Shown here piece after piece: positions 1-11,460 of a DNA stretch of 64,000 nucleotides (position 1 is the stretch's first letter; each line of letters starts with the position of its first letter). Both the position numbers and the translations under genes were made by a program. This DNA is from Gambelia wislizenii (Eukaryota > Chordata > Lepidosauria > Squamata > Crotaphytidae), in assembly GCA_030847615.1 (NCBI GenBank), contig JAUMIR010000003.1:71682001-71746000 (forward strand), in the 5' to 3' direction. The notes under the pieces were generated by a model. That model did not search any database, was not told where the DNA came from, and was given only the letters and a program-made list of their open reading frames with translations.

Positions 1-1204
1 TGCTGTGTTTAAAATTACCTTCAGGCTATGTGTATAAGGTGTATACGAAACATGAATGAATTACGTGTTTAGACTTGGGTCTCATCTCCAAGATACCTCA
101 TTATGTATATACAAGTATTCCAAAATCTGAAATGTTCCAAAATCCAAAACACCTCTGGTCCCAAGCATTTCGGATAAGGGAGACTCAACCTGCATGCACA
201 AATGACACTTATGAACTTGTGCACATAGGCTCATTTTCCATTATAATTATATTTCACTGAAACACCTGGAACATATTCTCAAAACTAGCTACAAAAAAAC
301 TGCTGGGTGAACAAAGCAACCAGACACTGACATGAAACAGCCTCAACTACCAGTTTTCGGGGTATAGCTTGGACTGCCATCATGGAGTTTAATTCTCAGA
401 GCATGACCAAACATGTGTCTACATTTCTGAGAGAGGAAAATATGCACTCTCTTCTGCTAAGTAAGGTACTGAATTTGGTTTTATTTCAGAGAACAGTGTT
501 TGATTCAGTTCAATTTCTGGGCATACTGGGGCCCTATATGGATTCATTCAAAGATTGTTCTAATGAATATTCTGAATTACACATTACCTAGTCAAAACAC
601 ACACACAAGGACTCCAGAAGTTGCAGAAAAGTCTATTCGAAAAGTCTATTCTACAATGTGAACATACTTTTAAAAAAGGAGTATAAATATTTCTTCATTG
701 TTTACTGTGCTGAAAAAAAGAAGAAAATGTTGCCCTAATTTTAATTTTTTTTTAAAAAATCAACTTGCATTGAAGAAAATGACAATGATGCAATCTGTGG
801 CAAAGCATAATCAAAGAACTTCTAGTTCATAAGCTGGAGTTATGCAACAAGCTGTGGCGTTAGCATAAAAATCACTAATTGCAAATCACCGTTTTCTTCT
901 TAAAGATGACAGGCAATTGCTAAGAATTTTTCTAAAAGGGGCTCTCAGCTGTTAAGATAAGTTTAGCATTAACACAAGGTAAAACAGAGCAGAGCAAATT
1001 TAGACATATTTCAAATGCCACCTGCGTCAAGCCAACAATTATTTAAGCAGAAATTAAGTGGCTGTGATTAAAAGGAATGTATGACTAAGAAACTATTTAG
1101 ATCCATGCAGTTAGAGAGCCTCTCCCCAGCAACAAACCAAACCCATTTTTTGATCATCAGTGCAATGCCCTTGAAAAAGTCACATCAAAAATTACTCATC
1201 TACT
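1..1204. other. No gene recognised (presumed HS6ST1 intron 1)
   Basis: AT-rich unique-looking sequence with only short chance open frames. No repeat family is recognised with confidence. It lies downstream of HS6ST1 exon 1 on the minus strand, so it should be intron. Confidence 0.5.
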
Positions 1205-1600
1205 CCATCTACTTTCTGAGGCATTCCTATATACAGGTGTGTGTTCCCCTGCTCCATATGCATGGGATCAGTACCCACAGTTTCAATTATCTGTCATCTG
1301 AGAAATATGATCTCTCTAGACAATTCCTAGGTTCTCCAACACAACTCTATGGTAACTTCTGCTAGAAGTTGGAGTCACTTTGGAGATGCTTAGACAGGTG
1401 TCCTCTCTAGGCATTTCTTAGGTCTTCCAGTGCCTCTCTATGGCAACTTCAGCTGGAAGTTACCACAGAGTCACACTGGAGATGCCTAGAAAGGTAGCCT
1501 CTTTTGGTACTTCCTAGGTCCTCCAGAGTGATTCTGTGGGATTTGCTATTACCCATGGTTTCAAGTATTCAGGGTAAGTCTGGGAATGTATCCTGCATGG
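1205..1600. repeat. Decayed Tigger/MER44-like MITE(s)
   Basis: Contains repeated phrases of the type 'tctctaggcatttcttaggt' and 'cctccagagtgattctgtgg' that recur at 3040-3220, 30010-30190, 43600-43740 and 46790-46900. Two similar halves occur back to back (about 1300-1400 and 1400-1530), suggesting a duplicated or nested copy. Superfamily is inferred from the other, better preserved copies. Confidence 0.4.
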
Positions 1601-2741
1601 AAACGATAGGTGACCTGTGTTGCTCTGATCAAAATCCCCTTAATGGTTAGCACCTGCCCAGTGGTCCCAAAGGTAACACTTATAAAACAGCAGCTCTACA
1701 GAATAATTGAGATGAATGATTAAAGAGGAAAGCACCTTTCAATTAAGATCAAGACAAGAGCCCCACAACCCATTTCTAGGGAAAAGGAGCATTTTAATCA
1801 GTTAGACCTAATCAGAAATCCACCAGGAAAGAGGGTACTAAGCATTTCTTAGATTATGACACAAAGAAGTAGAATTTTAAAGGGCAAAAGAGACATATTT
1901 TTAAAATAGTCTCCCAAATGGATGATAACTTCCTTCTAACTATACTTATTTGTTCACAAGGTAGTAATAATACTTAACAATTGTATAGTCCTTTCAAATA
2001 TTCAAAGAGCTCCATTTGCATCCTCAGAACATGCTTATAATAAAGTAAGTCAGTATGACAATCCCTAGTAGTAGTAGTAGTAGAGGCAGCAGCAGCAGCA
2101 GCATCACCATTACCACCACCCCCACATATGGGGGAAATGAGACGGAAAGTGGGGGGCACATGTTCAAGGTGAGGCAACATTTAAGGACTGATTTCCACCT
2201 CAGGCTCTTATCCACTATGACTCTAGATGTTTTTGGACCACAAATCTGCCAGTCCTTTATCACTGGCTAGAGTGGCTGAAGCTTCTGAGAGTTTGTACAA
2301 AAGAACTGGATGGACAAAGTCCCCCACAGTCAAGCACTATGCTATACTGTCTAAGTCAGGTAAGCAACTGTGGTCTTCCAGAAGTTCTGGGACTGCCGTT
2401 CTCATTAGATCTAGTCAACTCCAAAACAGTAAGGTATCACGGGAACTGAAGTCCCAAAACAGCTAGAGGGTCAGAGGTGTCTACCCTTGAACTACCCCTG
2501 AACTAAGAGTGGGAAATCCAGGCTCCTACAATGGGCAGAGTCTGTTTCAAAAAACAAAAACACCTTCTCCTTAACACATTTCTTTCAAAGTGCGATTTCC
2601 TTTCTGCAGAAATTGCCTTCAGAAAGAAGTTTCCTTTAAGAGTCAGGATATTTACTTGGCCCTCCTAGAGTACTTTCATGCACGACCTACTAGCAATGTC
2701 TGTTTTGTCCACAAACATGAATACAGTTGGATCCCCAACTT

Positions 2742-3029
2742 AACTCAAGCTAAGTTGTTGTTGTTGTTGTTGTTGTTGTTATACCATCCATTAAATGTTC
2801 CCTCTGAGTCACCAGAGGGAGAGCAAAGACTTTTATCCTGCTTCTTCCTGCCAGCTTGTGGCTGGAATGGATTGAATAGCAATGTGCAGGCCCAGCCAAC
2901 CAGCCTTTGCCTTGGTTCCTGTCATGTGCGCAGGAAGCGAGCTGAGCAGCCTTCAAGTCTTCACGGACCCTGTATGAGCACATCGCAGGGCACCCTGGGT
3001 GTCTATGGAGCACAGGTTAAGAACCACTG
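2742..3029 (-). mobile_element. hAT-type MITE, related to copy at 50669-51074
   Basis: The right end reads GGTTAAGAACCACTG, the complement of a hAT-like CAGTGGTTCTTAACC terminus. The interior (around 2790-2990) matches in reverse order the element at 50669-51074: 'ccattaaatgttccctctga' and the 'gccagcttgtggctggaatg' region. A (GTT)n microsatellite lies at 2755-2781. Its left terminus is unclear. Confidence 0.6.
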
Positions 3030-3226
3030 CCATACAGTCTTCCTAGAAAATGCCTAGAAAGGCATCCTCTCTAGGCATCTTCTAGGTCCTCTAACACAAC
3101 TCTCTAGTATTTTTAATTGGAAGTTCCATTTTTTTGATAGTGTTCACTGTTACCCGCAGTTTCCGGTATCTGCAGTAAGTCCGGGAACCAAACACCCACC
3201 AATATGCGGCCTGACTGTATTTGTAG
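3030..3226. repeat. Decayed Tigger-like MITE
   Basis: Contains 'cctctctaggcatcttctag', then 'cagtttccggtatctgcagt', and ends near 'gcggcctgactgta'. The layout matches other copies with terminal 'tatccgcag'-like sequences. Heavily mutated. Confidence 0.4.
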
Positions 3227-4418
3227 TACAGACAGTACTGGTTTCTCAAGAGTTATTAAAGTAAGTACAACTAGTTTTTCAAATGGTACACTGAGTAGAT
3301 GCAACCTAAAAGTTAAACTCTTCCTTTTTCTGAACAGCAGGGATGAGAAATATTTATCCTATCTTCCTATAGAAAAAAGTCAACGAGGGGCCACAAAGGA
3401 TAGAGGGCAGAGTTGCAGCCACAGCCAGACATGTACAGTCTGCAAGATTTTGCATAGCTATTTACCTCTCTGTGATACTCCATCTGTTCTCTACCTCCTA
3501 TGCACACATGCGCGCAGAACATAAAAGGAAGCCATTTCCAGAGCAGCAGCAGGGAGAGCCAAAATGGGCCTCAAGTACCCAAGAGCTGCATGATATTGAG
3601 GGTCACATGAAATTAGGCTGAAGGCCAAATGCAGCCCTCAGCCTGTAGGTTTCCCATCTCAACTAAATGTATAACATACTCCAGATGTCAGCATCAGTTG
3701 TATAAATAATATAGGACAAAATTCTCCCCCCTCCTTGGAAAAAAAAAAACATGCTGGAAAAAATAGCAAAAATCTATTCCTCAGTGTATGCTCCAATTTC
3801 TTCACTGAAGTGAAAACAGGAAGGAAAAATATATAGCAATTACAAAGAAGGTGTTACTTTAAAACTAAACTAACCTAAGTTGCACTCACAAATTCATTAT
3901 TCCAATTCTCATAGGAAAAATAGAAAACAGAGTGAGCATTATCTAGCCAAAGTTAAGCACTTTAAACATTCCATTGCTTTCAATAGGAGAACTAAGTATG
4001 CACTTTTAAAGTATACCCATTAAAAATCAATGGAATGGAGAAAAGTATTTATTTTCGGCTAGATTGCATCCCAGGTTACTGATCCACGAAAAAACAAAAT
4101 TTATACAAAAAAAGAAGTATCTTCTCCACTCTTCTACTATGCTGTTGTCACTCTCTTCCTTCCCCTAATACCCAAAATATCACCACAAGAGTTTGACACC
4201 ATAGGTTAAAACTACTGTGATGACTGAAAACAAAGACAGTTGGTTTGTTCTGTTAAAACACCACCACCCATCCTGATTTGCTTCTGGAAAAACAGTCCCA
4301 TCAGAAAAAACAAGGCTCAAAGGCAGTCTCCTCTGCAACAGACTCTGTGTATATAAGACAGATTTTTTTAAAAAAGTATCAGATCTGATACAATTTTTGC
4401 AACTGTACTAGCTTCACG
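3227..4418. other. No gene recognised
   Basis: AT-rich intronic sequence; I see no conserved coding frame and no assignable repeat. Confidence 0.45.
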
Positions 4419-4419
4419 A

Positions 4420-4668
4420 ACCAGCACGGTATAAGTGATTTGAGTGTTGGACTACGACTCTAGAGACCAGGGTTCAAATTCCCACTCGGCCACGGAAACA
4501 TACTGGGTGACTTTAGAAAACTTATACTCTCTCAGCCTCAGAGGTAGGCAAAGACAATCCACCCTCTGAACAAATCTTGCTGAAAGTACAGTATATCCTG
4601 TAATAATAGGGTCACCTTAGGGTCTCCATAAGTTGGAAACAACTTGAAGGCACACAACAACAACAAAC
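4420..4668 (+). repeat. Sauria-type tRNA-derived SINE
   Basis: The head carries a recognisable promoter-like B-box region (ccagggttcaaattccc, about 4467-4483). It is followed by the characteristic 'ctctctcagcctcagagg' body and a 3' end 'ggaaacaacttgaaggcaca' with (CAA)n. The 3' end resembles the BovB LINE tail, consistent with the known dependence of Sauria SINEs on BovB. Confidence 0.85.
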
Positions 4669-4730
4669 TAGCTGCAGACTTAGAATTTTGGAAGGACAGA
4701 TAGGACTCAAACTGCTCCACAAGGTGAAGT

Positions 4731-4849
4731 CGAAGGCTTTCACAGCTGGCATCCATAGATTTTCCTTGAGTTTTTTCCAGGCTGTGAGGCCATGTTCTGG
4801 AATAGTTTCTTTCTGATGTTTCGCCTGCATCTGTGGCTGGCATCTTGCT
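4731..4849 (-). mobile_element. Penelope-like element, 3' terminal fragment with hammerhead-like relic
   Basis: Matches the 3' ends of the elements at 6351-7660 and 63165-63822. Read on the minus strand it has a GATGCC...GGC stem followed by GAAAC, the layout of a hammerhead core. However, the CTGA part of the core is altered and CGTC is now CATC, so it looks inactive. Confidence 0.65.
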
Positions 4850-4926
4850 CTAGCAGGATTTTTGTTCTATAGAGTACAGCTACACCACAATCATTTCCTA
4901 CTTATGGGCAATACCAAGGTCTAGCA

Positions 4927-5119
4927 CAGCCTTTCTCAACCTTTTTATCCTGGAGGAACCCTTGAAATAATTTTTAGGTCTCAGGGAACCCCTGCATAAA
5001 AATTATTCTACATACTGTACTGCTATTGCTTTCCCCCCACAATCACAATCTTTTAAGGAACCCCTAGCAACCTCTTGGGGAACCCTAGGGTTCCAGGGAA
5101 CCCTGGTTGAGAAACACTG
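4927..5119. mobile_element. hAT MITE with near-perfect 8-bp TSD
   Basis: Termini are CAGCCTTTCTCAACC and GGTTGAGAAACACTG. Flanks are gtctagca (4919-4926) and atctagca (5120-5127), an 8-bp target duplication with one mismatch. The element is 193 bp and non-coding. A truncated relative lies at 20168-20235. Confidence 0.8.
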
Positions 5120-5394
5120 ATCTAGCATAAATATACACACACTAGAGCTTCATACATATGATGATATGCCTGTCCGTCACCATCAAGCCATGGATAAGGA
5201 ACTAAGAAACAGAATATTAAGGGAGTACCAGACACAAGTGAAATACAAACAAAGATTCCAAGCAAAGCTGGAAAAGATAAGCAAAGTTTAAGGAGAGATG
5301 AGAACCCAGGATACCAGATAGCTTTAAAACTATAATAAATAAATCACTATGGTGAAGCAGTTAGAGAAGGAGTGGGGAGTCTTGGGCCCTTCAC

Positions 5395-5512
5395 AGGTAG
5401 TTGGGCTACAAATCACATCCTCCCAAACATTGGCCCTGCTGACTGCAACTCATTGGAGTTGGGGGTCCAACAACTTGCAAGACCACAGGTTCCCCACCAT
5501 TTGATTAAAGCA
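5395..5512. repeat. hAT MITE fragment ('ccagatgttg' type)
   Basis: Contains decayed versions of the inverted phrases seen at 5755-5990, 12380-12525 and 22755-22890 (for example 'cattggagttgggggtccaa'). Confidence 0.4.
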
Positions 5513-5754
5513 GCTGATTAATGGGACCAAGTTCAAGTTCAACTCTTAACTAACCTCAATGTGTGACTTTAGTCGAATTGCTATCTCTCTCACACTAAGT
5601 CTGCCTCACAGATCTGTTATGAAGATAAAATAATGGGAGATCCATGTCTGTTGCCGTGACCTACTTAGAGAGATATGGACATAATGATAAAAAATTAAAA
5701 TACAGGTATGCTCAAATATAAGTTAACGTGTCAAAACACCAAAACTCTGTAGGC

Positions 5755-5990
5755 CAGTGGTTCTCAACCTGTGGGTCCCCAGATGTTGTTGGACTACAAT
5801 TCCCAGGAGCCCTCTGAGGTCTCACCTTGACAGCCAGGTGGTCCTCCCGGTCATTACTGAGACTGTAGGATTGAACTCACAGCCTCACTAATGACTGGGA
5901 GGACCACCTGGCTGTCAAGGTGAGACCTCGGAGGGCTCCTGGGAACTGTAGTCCAACAACATCTGGGGATCCAGAGGTTGAGAACCACTG
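5755..5990. mobile_element. Fold-back (palindromic) hAT MITE
   Basis: Begins CAGTGGTTCTCAACC and ends GGTTGAGAACCACTG. The two arms, each about 100 bp, are near-perfect reverse complements, separated by a spacer of about 30 bp around 5860-5890. Flanks ctgtaggc (5747-5754) and ccgcaggc (5991-5998) form an 8-bp target duplication with two mismatches. In HS6ST1 pre-mRNA it would form a long hairpin. Confidence 0.9.
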
Positions 5991-6405
5991 CCGCAGGCAA
6001 ACAAACAAAACCACCATATATTCCAAGGTCACGAATTACCCAAGGTTGTCCTCTCATCCAGATTTTAAACTTTTCTTTTCTTTTAAGAAAAACATTCAAA
6101 ATGTTCTCCTCTCCCTTCTAAGGGAGATGGGGGCAATTTTGCCATGTTCCCTATGCCCTTGGGGTATTTTTTTGTCTCAGAAAAGACCTTCTTCAAACAA
6201 GGAAATATCTTTAAATTTAAAAAAAAAAAACCAGTTCTAGTTGTGGGATTGGAGAGAAGACCTGTCTCATGCCTAAATGGCCTAAGGGGACCAAAAATAT
6301 GGCAAAACTGTCCTTATGCCCATAGAGAGCACAGGAGACATTGTGAAGCTGAAGGGTTTCACGGCTGGCATCTGTGGGTTTTTTCCTGCATCTGTGGCTG
6401 GTTTA

Positions 6406-6450
6406 TTCCTGACATTTTGCCTGCATCTGTGGCTGGCATCTTCAGAGAAA
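6406..6450 (-). ncRNA. Hammerhead-ribozyme-like relic in Penelope 3' end
   Basis: On the minus strand CTGAAGA is followed by a GCC...GGC stem and then AAAATGTC in place of the expected GAAACGTC. CTGANGA is the 5' half of the hammerhead core. The second half carries two G/C-to-A/T changes, so catalysis is unlikely. Confidence 0.5.
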
Positions 6451-6576
6451 GGTTGGGTAGGATGGATGTGTGGTTTATACACTGTGAGTCCCTGTTGGAG
6501 ATGATATATAAATTTGTGTATTTAAATGGCTAGTTCCTAGGGGGAGATATATGCCAGGACGATTAGTGTCTGGGAT

Positions 6577-7010
6577 TCATGTCTGTTTGGCTAATGTTCC
6601 ATTATCTGTTGGAAATCCCCTTGCATGTGTTGAGTTTTGCATGTGTTGAGTTTGCATGTGTTGAGTTTTGATTTTGGTGTTTTTCAGGACTGGTAGCCAC
6701 ACTTTGTTTACTTTTAGGGTTTCTTCTTTCCTGTTGAAGTTCTCCAGGTGTTTGTGGATTTCAATAGCTTCTCTGTGCATTCTGACGTGATAGTTGTTGG
6801 CATGGTCCAGAATTTTGGTGTTTTTAAATAACATTTTGTGTCCAGGTTGGTTTATAATGTGTTCTGCTACTGCTGATTTTAATGGCTGGCTCAGTCTGCA
6901 GTGTCTCTCGTGTTCCTTGATTCATGTTTGCACACTGCATTTAGTGGTCCCTATGTAAACTTGTCCACAGCTGCATGGTATGTGGTAAACTCCTGCGGCT
7001 GTGAGAGTGT
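6577..7010 (-). pseudogene. Penelope GIY-YIG endonuclease, decayed
   Basis: The open stretch ending at 6577 contains the tail also found intact at 63424-63820: a run with LFKNT, ILD, ANNYH, HREAIEIHKH and FNRKEETLKVNK. The upstream GIY-YIG portion (to about 7010) is recognisable only in shifted frames. The family cuts target DNA during retrotransposition of Penelope-like elements. Local CAACACATGC-type duplications (6624-6665) disrupt the C-terminus. Confidence 0.7.
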
Positions 7011-7169
7011 CACTTTTGTCCTAAGATGAGCATAGCATTTCTTGGATTTTCTTGGTTGGTCTGTAGATTTTTTTAGAGGTTGTGTTTCCTCATCAGTTTC
7101 CCTATTCTGTCTGTGACTCCTTTGATGTATGGTAAAAATACCTTCCCTTTGGCTGGCTGTTTTTCTTCT

Positions 7170-7655
7170 TCATTCCTGTGGTTTTTTTCTGGGTCTGGCT
7201 GCTCTTGTGATGTCTGATCTGGAGTAACCATTAGCCTGTAGGGCCCAGTTTAGGTGCCTCAGTTTGTCCTCCAGGTAGTGGGGTTCGCAGATCCTTTTTG
7301 CACGGTCTACCAATGTTTTTATTGTGCTTCTTTTTTGTCCTGGGTGATGATTGGAGTTCTTGTGTAGGTATCTGTCTGTGTGTGGGGGTTTTCTGTATAT
7401 CTTGCGGCCCAACTGTTGGTTTGGTTTGTAGATGACTAGGACATCCAAGAATGGCAATATTCCTTTCTTTTCTTTTTCCATCATGAATTGGATATTTGGG
7501 TGGATGCTGTTCAGGTGGTTCAGAAATGAGACCAAATCTTCTTCTTCGTGGCTCCAAATGGTGAAAGTGTCATCCACATATCGGAACCATGTTGTGGGCT
7601 TTTTTGGTGCTATTTCCAGGGCTTGCTTTTCAAAATTCTTTACAAATTGAGATTT
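7170..7655 (-). pseudogene. Penelope-like reverse transcriptase, C-terminal part
   Basis: A 135-residue open frame starts at 7577 in the middle of the catalytic box. Reading upstream in the same frame gives W-F-R-Y-V-D-D-T-F, with YVDD at 7569-7580. It continues with HLNSIHPNIQF, LPFLDVLV, YRKPPHTDRYLH and SNHHPGQK, typical of the palm/thumb of Penelope-like RTs. It stops at 7170, before the endonuclease. Fingers and N-terminus are absent because the copy is 5'-truncated. It is transposon-derived, with no sign of a host function. Confidence 0.88.
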
Positions 7656-7730
7656 GGAGCTTCAAAAATTCTCCACATCCCCTCAATGGGGGGGGGGGGG
7701 AAGGACTAAGAGAGAAGGAGAGAAAAAAGG

Positions 7731-8203
7731 AATGTGGCAGTACCTTTAAGACTAACTGGTCTTTATTTTAGCATGAGTTTTTTATTTTATTTATTTATTT
7801 ATTTATACCCCGCTCTTCAGCCACAAGGCTATCAGAGTGGCTTACAAATTGTTTTAAGCAATAGCTATTTACACATCTACACTGCATTAAACAGTTTCCA
7901 ACGTGTGTTAGCTAATTGCCCCCCCCCACAAGCTGGGTACTCAATTTACCGACCTACGAAAGGATGGAAGGCTGAGTGAACCTTTGAGCCCGCTGGAATC
8001 GAACTTGCGACGTGGTGGCTTGCAGTACTGGCATTTAACCACTGTGCCACCAGGGCTCCCTGGTGGATATAAAACCACTTCTTTTTATAAAACCACATTT
8101 TTGTGGATATAAAACCACTTCTTCAAAAGGCATTTATATCAACAAAAGCTCATGCTAAAATAAAAACCAGTTAATCCTAAAGATTCTGCCACGTCCTTTT
8201 TTT
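7731..8203. repeat. Repeat with ~50-bp terminal inverted repeats, interrupted by a SINE
   Basis: The left end 7733-7790 ('aatgtggcagtacctttaag', 'ttattttagcatgagttttt') is the reverse complement of 8143-8200 ('gctcatgctaaaataaaaac', 'agattctgccacgtcc'). The interior holds a tRNA-type SINE at 7783-8060 and a small duplicated 'gtggatataaaaccacttct' phrase. No target duplication could be settled. Confidence 0.6.
7783..8060 (-). repeat. tRNA-derived SINE with LINE-type tail
   Basis: On the minus strand the head reads ggagccctggtggcacagtg, followed by a B-box-like 'gttcgattcc' and the body 'cagccttccatcctttcgta'. The 3' part includes 'gtggctgaagagcggggtat' and (AAAT)n. It is distinct from the Sauria SINEs in this window. 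A fragment recurs at 20065-20160. Confidence 0.75.
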
Positions 8204-8847
8204 CTCTCCCTCTTTTCATCCTTTTCATACTGCAAGAGACTAACCACTTCAATGAAGAAAGGCAGTCTCTACATTCAATCATCTTCTGAAGCAACAAAAC
8301 CCCAGATAATCTACTCTGAGGTGGGCAACTGAGAGGATGCAAGGGGGAAATTTCCTTTCCCAACCACCCTTTGCAAGCCACGTGCCTCTTTTCCTCTGCA
8401 GTCCCTCTCAAAATGGCAACATCCTGTCACTTCCAGTTGTTATTTTGACAGGGACTGCTGAAGAAGATGGAGGCATTTGGGGGTAATATGGAGTTAAGTT
8501 GTGCTTGTGGGGGGATATCTTCATGTTTTCACACATTGGGGGATCTGTGTAGGTTTGGAGCAATAGGTTTCTGAAAATTAGGCTCACTTTTTTAAAAAAA
8601 TAGGGGCTTTGGTGGACTAGTGGGAAGCTTTAGGGGCACAAAAGTGGCATTCAGGTATCACATATTACCAATCTATTCCCATAGGTAGAAAATCAGAGGC
8701 TCATAGTAAAACTTCTTTAAGAGTATGTATTTAGTTTTTACTTTTCTGTCCCATTCTTCCCTACAGATTCTTAGTGTAGCATTGAAGGCCTATCCTAACT
8801 GCAGGGAAAGTCAAGGTGAGATGAAACGTGGGGAATGTCTAGCCCTC
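8204..8847. other. No gene recognised
   Basis: Unassigned intronic sequence. A short stretch near 8610-8670 resembles part of the repeat at 46190-46260 ('gggaagct', 'ggggcacaaaa'). Confidence 0.4.
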
Positions 8848-8957
8848 CAGAGCTTGCTGGACTTCAACTCCCATCATCCCTCACCGGTGGCTATGCTGGG
8901 TAGTTACAGTTCAACAATACCTGGAGTGCCACACACTCCCCATTCCTGCTCTAAATA
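8848..8957. repeat. hAT MITE fragment ('ccctccagag' type)
   Basis: Carries 'tggacttcaactcccatcat' and the partly complementary 'ttacagttcaacaatacctg', the paired arms typical of short hAT MITEs elsewhere in this window. Confidence 0.5.
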
Positions 8958-9328
8958 ACACAGCATGGAACCTCTCATGTAAAGGAAGCAAAAACATTTC
9001 TGTATGGCAACACTCCAAATGGTGGACATAATATCTGGAAAACAGGCTACCATATGGACACCAAGCTATGTAGAGTCTAAAGATTGGCATTGTATTCATA
9101 AAACTGTTGGCACTGGTCAAAAAGCTCTCCATATGAACAAGAGCATTCATGCAGTCAACAGTTTTCAAATGCTAGTATCCCCCAACCAAAGGAAAATCTG
9201 TGGTCACAGATGTGTGTGCGTGTGTTAGGAGACTTAATATTTTTGAGCAGGCTCTAGCAACAAAGTAAAATGTTTTACTACATGTTCATGACATTGTTCC
9301 ATCCTGAAAAATGATTCTATTATATTTG

Positions 9329-9505
9329 TTGCTTTTGTGTGCCTTCATGTCATTTCTGGATTATGGCAACCCTATCATGGGGTCTTCTGAGGGCTGAGAA
9401 TGTATGATTTGCCCAAGGTTACCCAGTGGATTTTCATGGCTCAGTGTGCATTTGAACCCTGGTCCCCAGAGCTGTAGTCTAACACTCAAATCTGTACACA
9501 AAGTG
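9329..9505 (-). repeat. Sauria-type SINE
   Basis: The reverse complement shows the full head-to-tail layout: 'ggttcaaatgcacactgagc' near the head and a tail at 'tgtgtgccttcatgtcattt' on the plus strand. Confidence 0.75.
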
Positions 9506-9899
9506 CCCTTATTGGCACTCATGGAATAAGAGACAGAATTCTTAATAGGGAAATCCTATGCATGTTTACTCAGAAATACGCCCAAATTTATTCAGTGGAT
9601 TTAACCTGCAAGTTGATGAGCACAGACAGATAACAGCCTGAGAAGTTATATTTGAGTTTATTCTGTGCTACCCTAGAACCCACCTAACATTTCATTTAAT
9701 GGGGCAGCTTTGTAGGATATTTCTTCAGACTCACGACAAATACATGTAGATATAAAGAATAAGGTTATATAGGTGTTTAGTTGCCCACAGTATAAATCCA
9801 AAGCACTATAGTAGTCTGCATTAGAAAAGCCAAAGTTTTTCTACTCCTACATGGCAACTACACAATCAACTATAGGATAATTACTCCTAGTTTACATTA

Positions 9900-10505
9900 G
9901 AACAAAATTGGTTACTGGTGCACTTAGGGTTGATCATATCACACCTGTATTAAAATCACTCCACTGGCTGCCAATTGGTTTCTGGACAAGATACAAAGTG
10001 TTGACTGTTACTTTTAAAGCCCTACATAGTTTAGGTCCAGGTTACCTACAGAATCACCTTCTCCTGTATAATCCACCCTGTACAGTACACTCTTCTGGGG
10101 ACATTTACTTCTGTCAGTTAGGACCAGGCTGGCAACTGTTAACCAGGGGACTTCTTCATCAGTTGCCCTCAAACTGTGGAGTGACCTGCTAGAAGAAACA
10201 AGCTGTCTGCATTTAAAACACAATTAAAGACCAAACTGTTCTGGCAGGCCTAACCAGATTGTTTTTAAACTATGAGCTTTTAAATTATGAATAGATTGAT
10301 CTTATACTTTTTTAAAAAAAATGATGTCCTTTTAACTGATTATGTATTTTTAACTGGTGTTTGTATTTGTAATTGTACTATGTGTCTATTTGTTGACATA
10401 TTTTAATCTGCTGTTCCCTGTCTCTATACATAAGGAGAGGCAGGTAAAAATAATATCATCATTATCATCATCATTATTATTATTGTTATTATTATTAGTC
10501 TCTGA
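9900..10505 (+). mobile_element. L2-type LINE 3' end
   Basis: The open stretch from 9908 encodes the conserved C-terminal L2 RT motif (residues VLKSLHWLPIGFWTRYKVL, then LGPGYLQNHL). An AT-rich 3' UTR and a (ATC/ATT)n microsatellite tail follow at 10452-10498. 5'-truncated and frame-disrupted. Confidence 0.82.
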
Positions 10506-10544
10506 TGCTCCAAAAACTACAAAATGAACCAATGGAATCAAATT

Positions 10545-10760
10545 ACAAGAAAAGAGATTCCACCTAAACATTAGGAAAGTGTTTGACAGTGGAATGGATA
10601 CCCTCAGAAGATGGTTGGCTCTCCTTTGGTGGACTTTAGACAGAGATTGGATGGGCATCTCTCAAGAGTGATCTAGTTCTGTATTCCTACTTGGCAGGAG
10701 GTTGGGCAAGATGGCCCTTGCTGTCCCTTCCAGCTCTGTGACTTTAAGATGCTATGATTT
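10545..10760 (+). mobile_element. CR1 LINE 3' end
   Basis: Contains 'acctaaacattaggaaagtg', the phrases 'gattggatgggcatct' and 'ggcaagatggcccttgctgt', and ends in the CR1 pattern 'gatgctatgattt'. Confidence 0.8.
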
Positions 10761-11021
10761 AGTTTGCCCCCCAAAATTAAATAAATACAATCAAATTAAA
10801 ACACACACACACACCCTGTCATAGCCATTATGTTAACAGGGCTGCAAAATGGAAAGTAAATGGGAAGGGGGACCTTCAAGCTATACTAGACATCTAAAAC
10901 ACTCTTCAAACCTGCTTGCCCAGTCTGGCTCAAAGCATCACAACACATGGAGAAAGTTGATATTTGCTGCCCCCAGCTTCCTCCCCTGTCACAGTATTAC
11001 ACAAAAGACGGTCTAAGTTTT

Positions 11022-11022
11022 T

Positions 11023-11053
<31 letters not shown>

Positions 11054-11417
11054 TTCATGTTTGTATATCTAAAACATCTCAAATCAGCTTGGTTCCTGGC
11101 ATGGCGCCCCCAGAGCTTCCAAATGTACACACAGTGGATAACCCAAAGAATTTGCAGCAGTGGATGGAAAAAATGGTACCATGCTGTCAAAGTCCACAAC
11201 ACAACAGGCAAACAAAAGCCATCCTAATATTAGAGCCCTGTTGTTTCCTTTAGAGCTTAAAGGGATGAAAATAGCTTGCCAGAAATGCCTGAGAAGTCAT
11301 CTCATTGATCTATTTAACAATACATAAGGCCAAAGAAACAAACAGCTTTATTTCTGCCCAGGTCTTTGTGAGTAAGTCTCTCAAAGTAACAAAAAAACAG
11401 CCAGGTCACTTGATAGC

Positions 11418-11459
<42 letters not shown>

Positions 11460-11460
11460 A
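11022..11460. repeat. Two microsatellites, (CA)n and (TA)n(TG)n
   Basis: (CA)n runs at about 11024-11052. A compound (AT)n-(GT)n tract lies at 11419-11459. The sequence between them is unassigned. Confidence 0.9.

Larger units (their letters stand above)
6351..7660 (-). mobile_element. Penelope-like retroelement, 5'-truncated
   Basis: Reads on the minus strand. A reverse-transcriptase C-terminal part (7170-7655, with a YVDD box) is followed by a decayed GIY-YIG endonuclease (about 6577-7010) and a 3' end with a hammerhead-like motif (about 6406-6450). The order RT then GIY-YIG is diagnostic of endonuclease-containing Penelope-like elements. The 5' part of the RT is missing. Confidence 0.88.

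Noticed and set aside
2590..3057. 155-codon open frame
   Set aside because: It crosses a (TTG)n tract (poly-Leu) and a hAT MITE; not a gene.
4420..4668. tRNA gene
   Set aside because: Only A/B-box-like remnants within SINEs; no complete cloverleaf. The same applies to the other SINE heads in the window.
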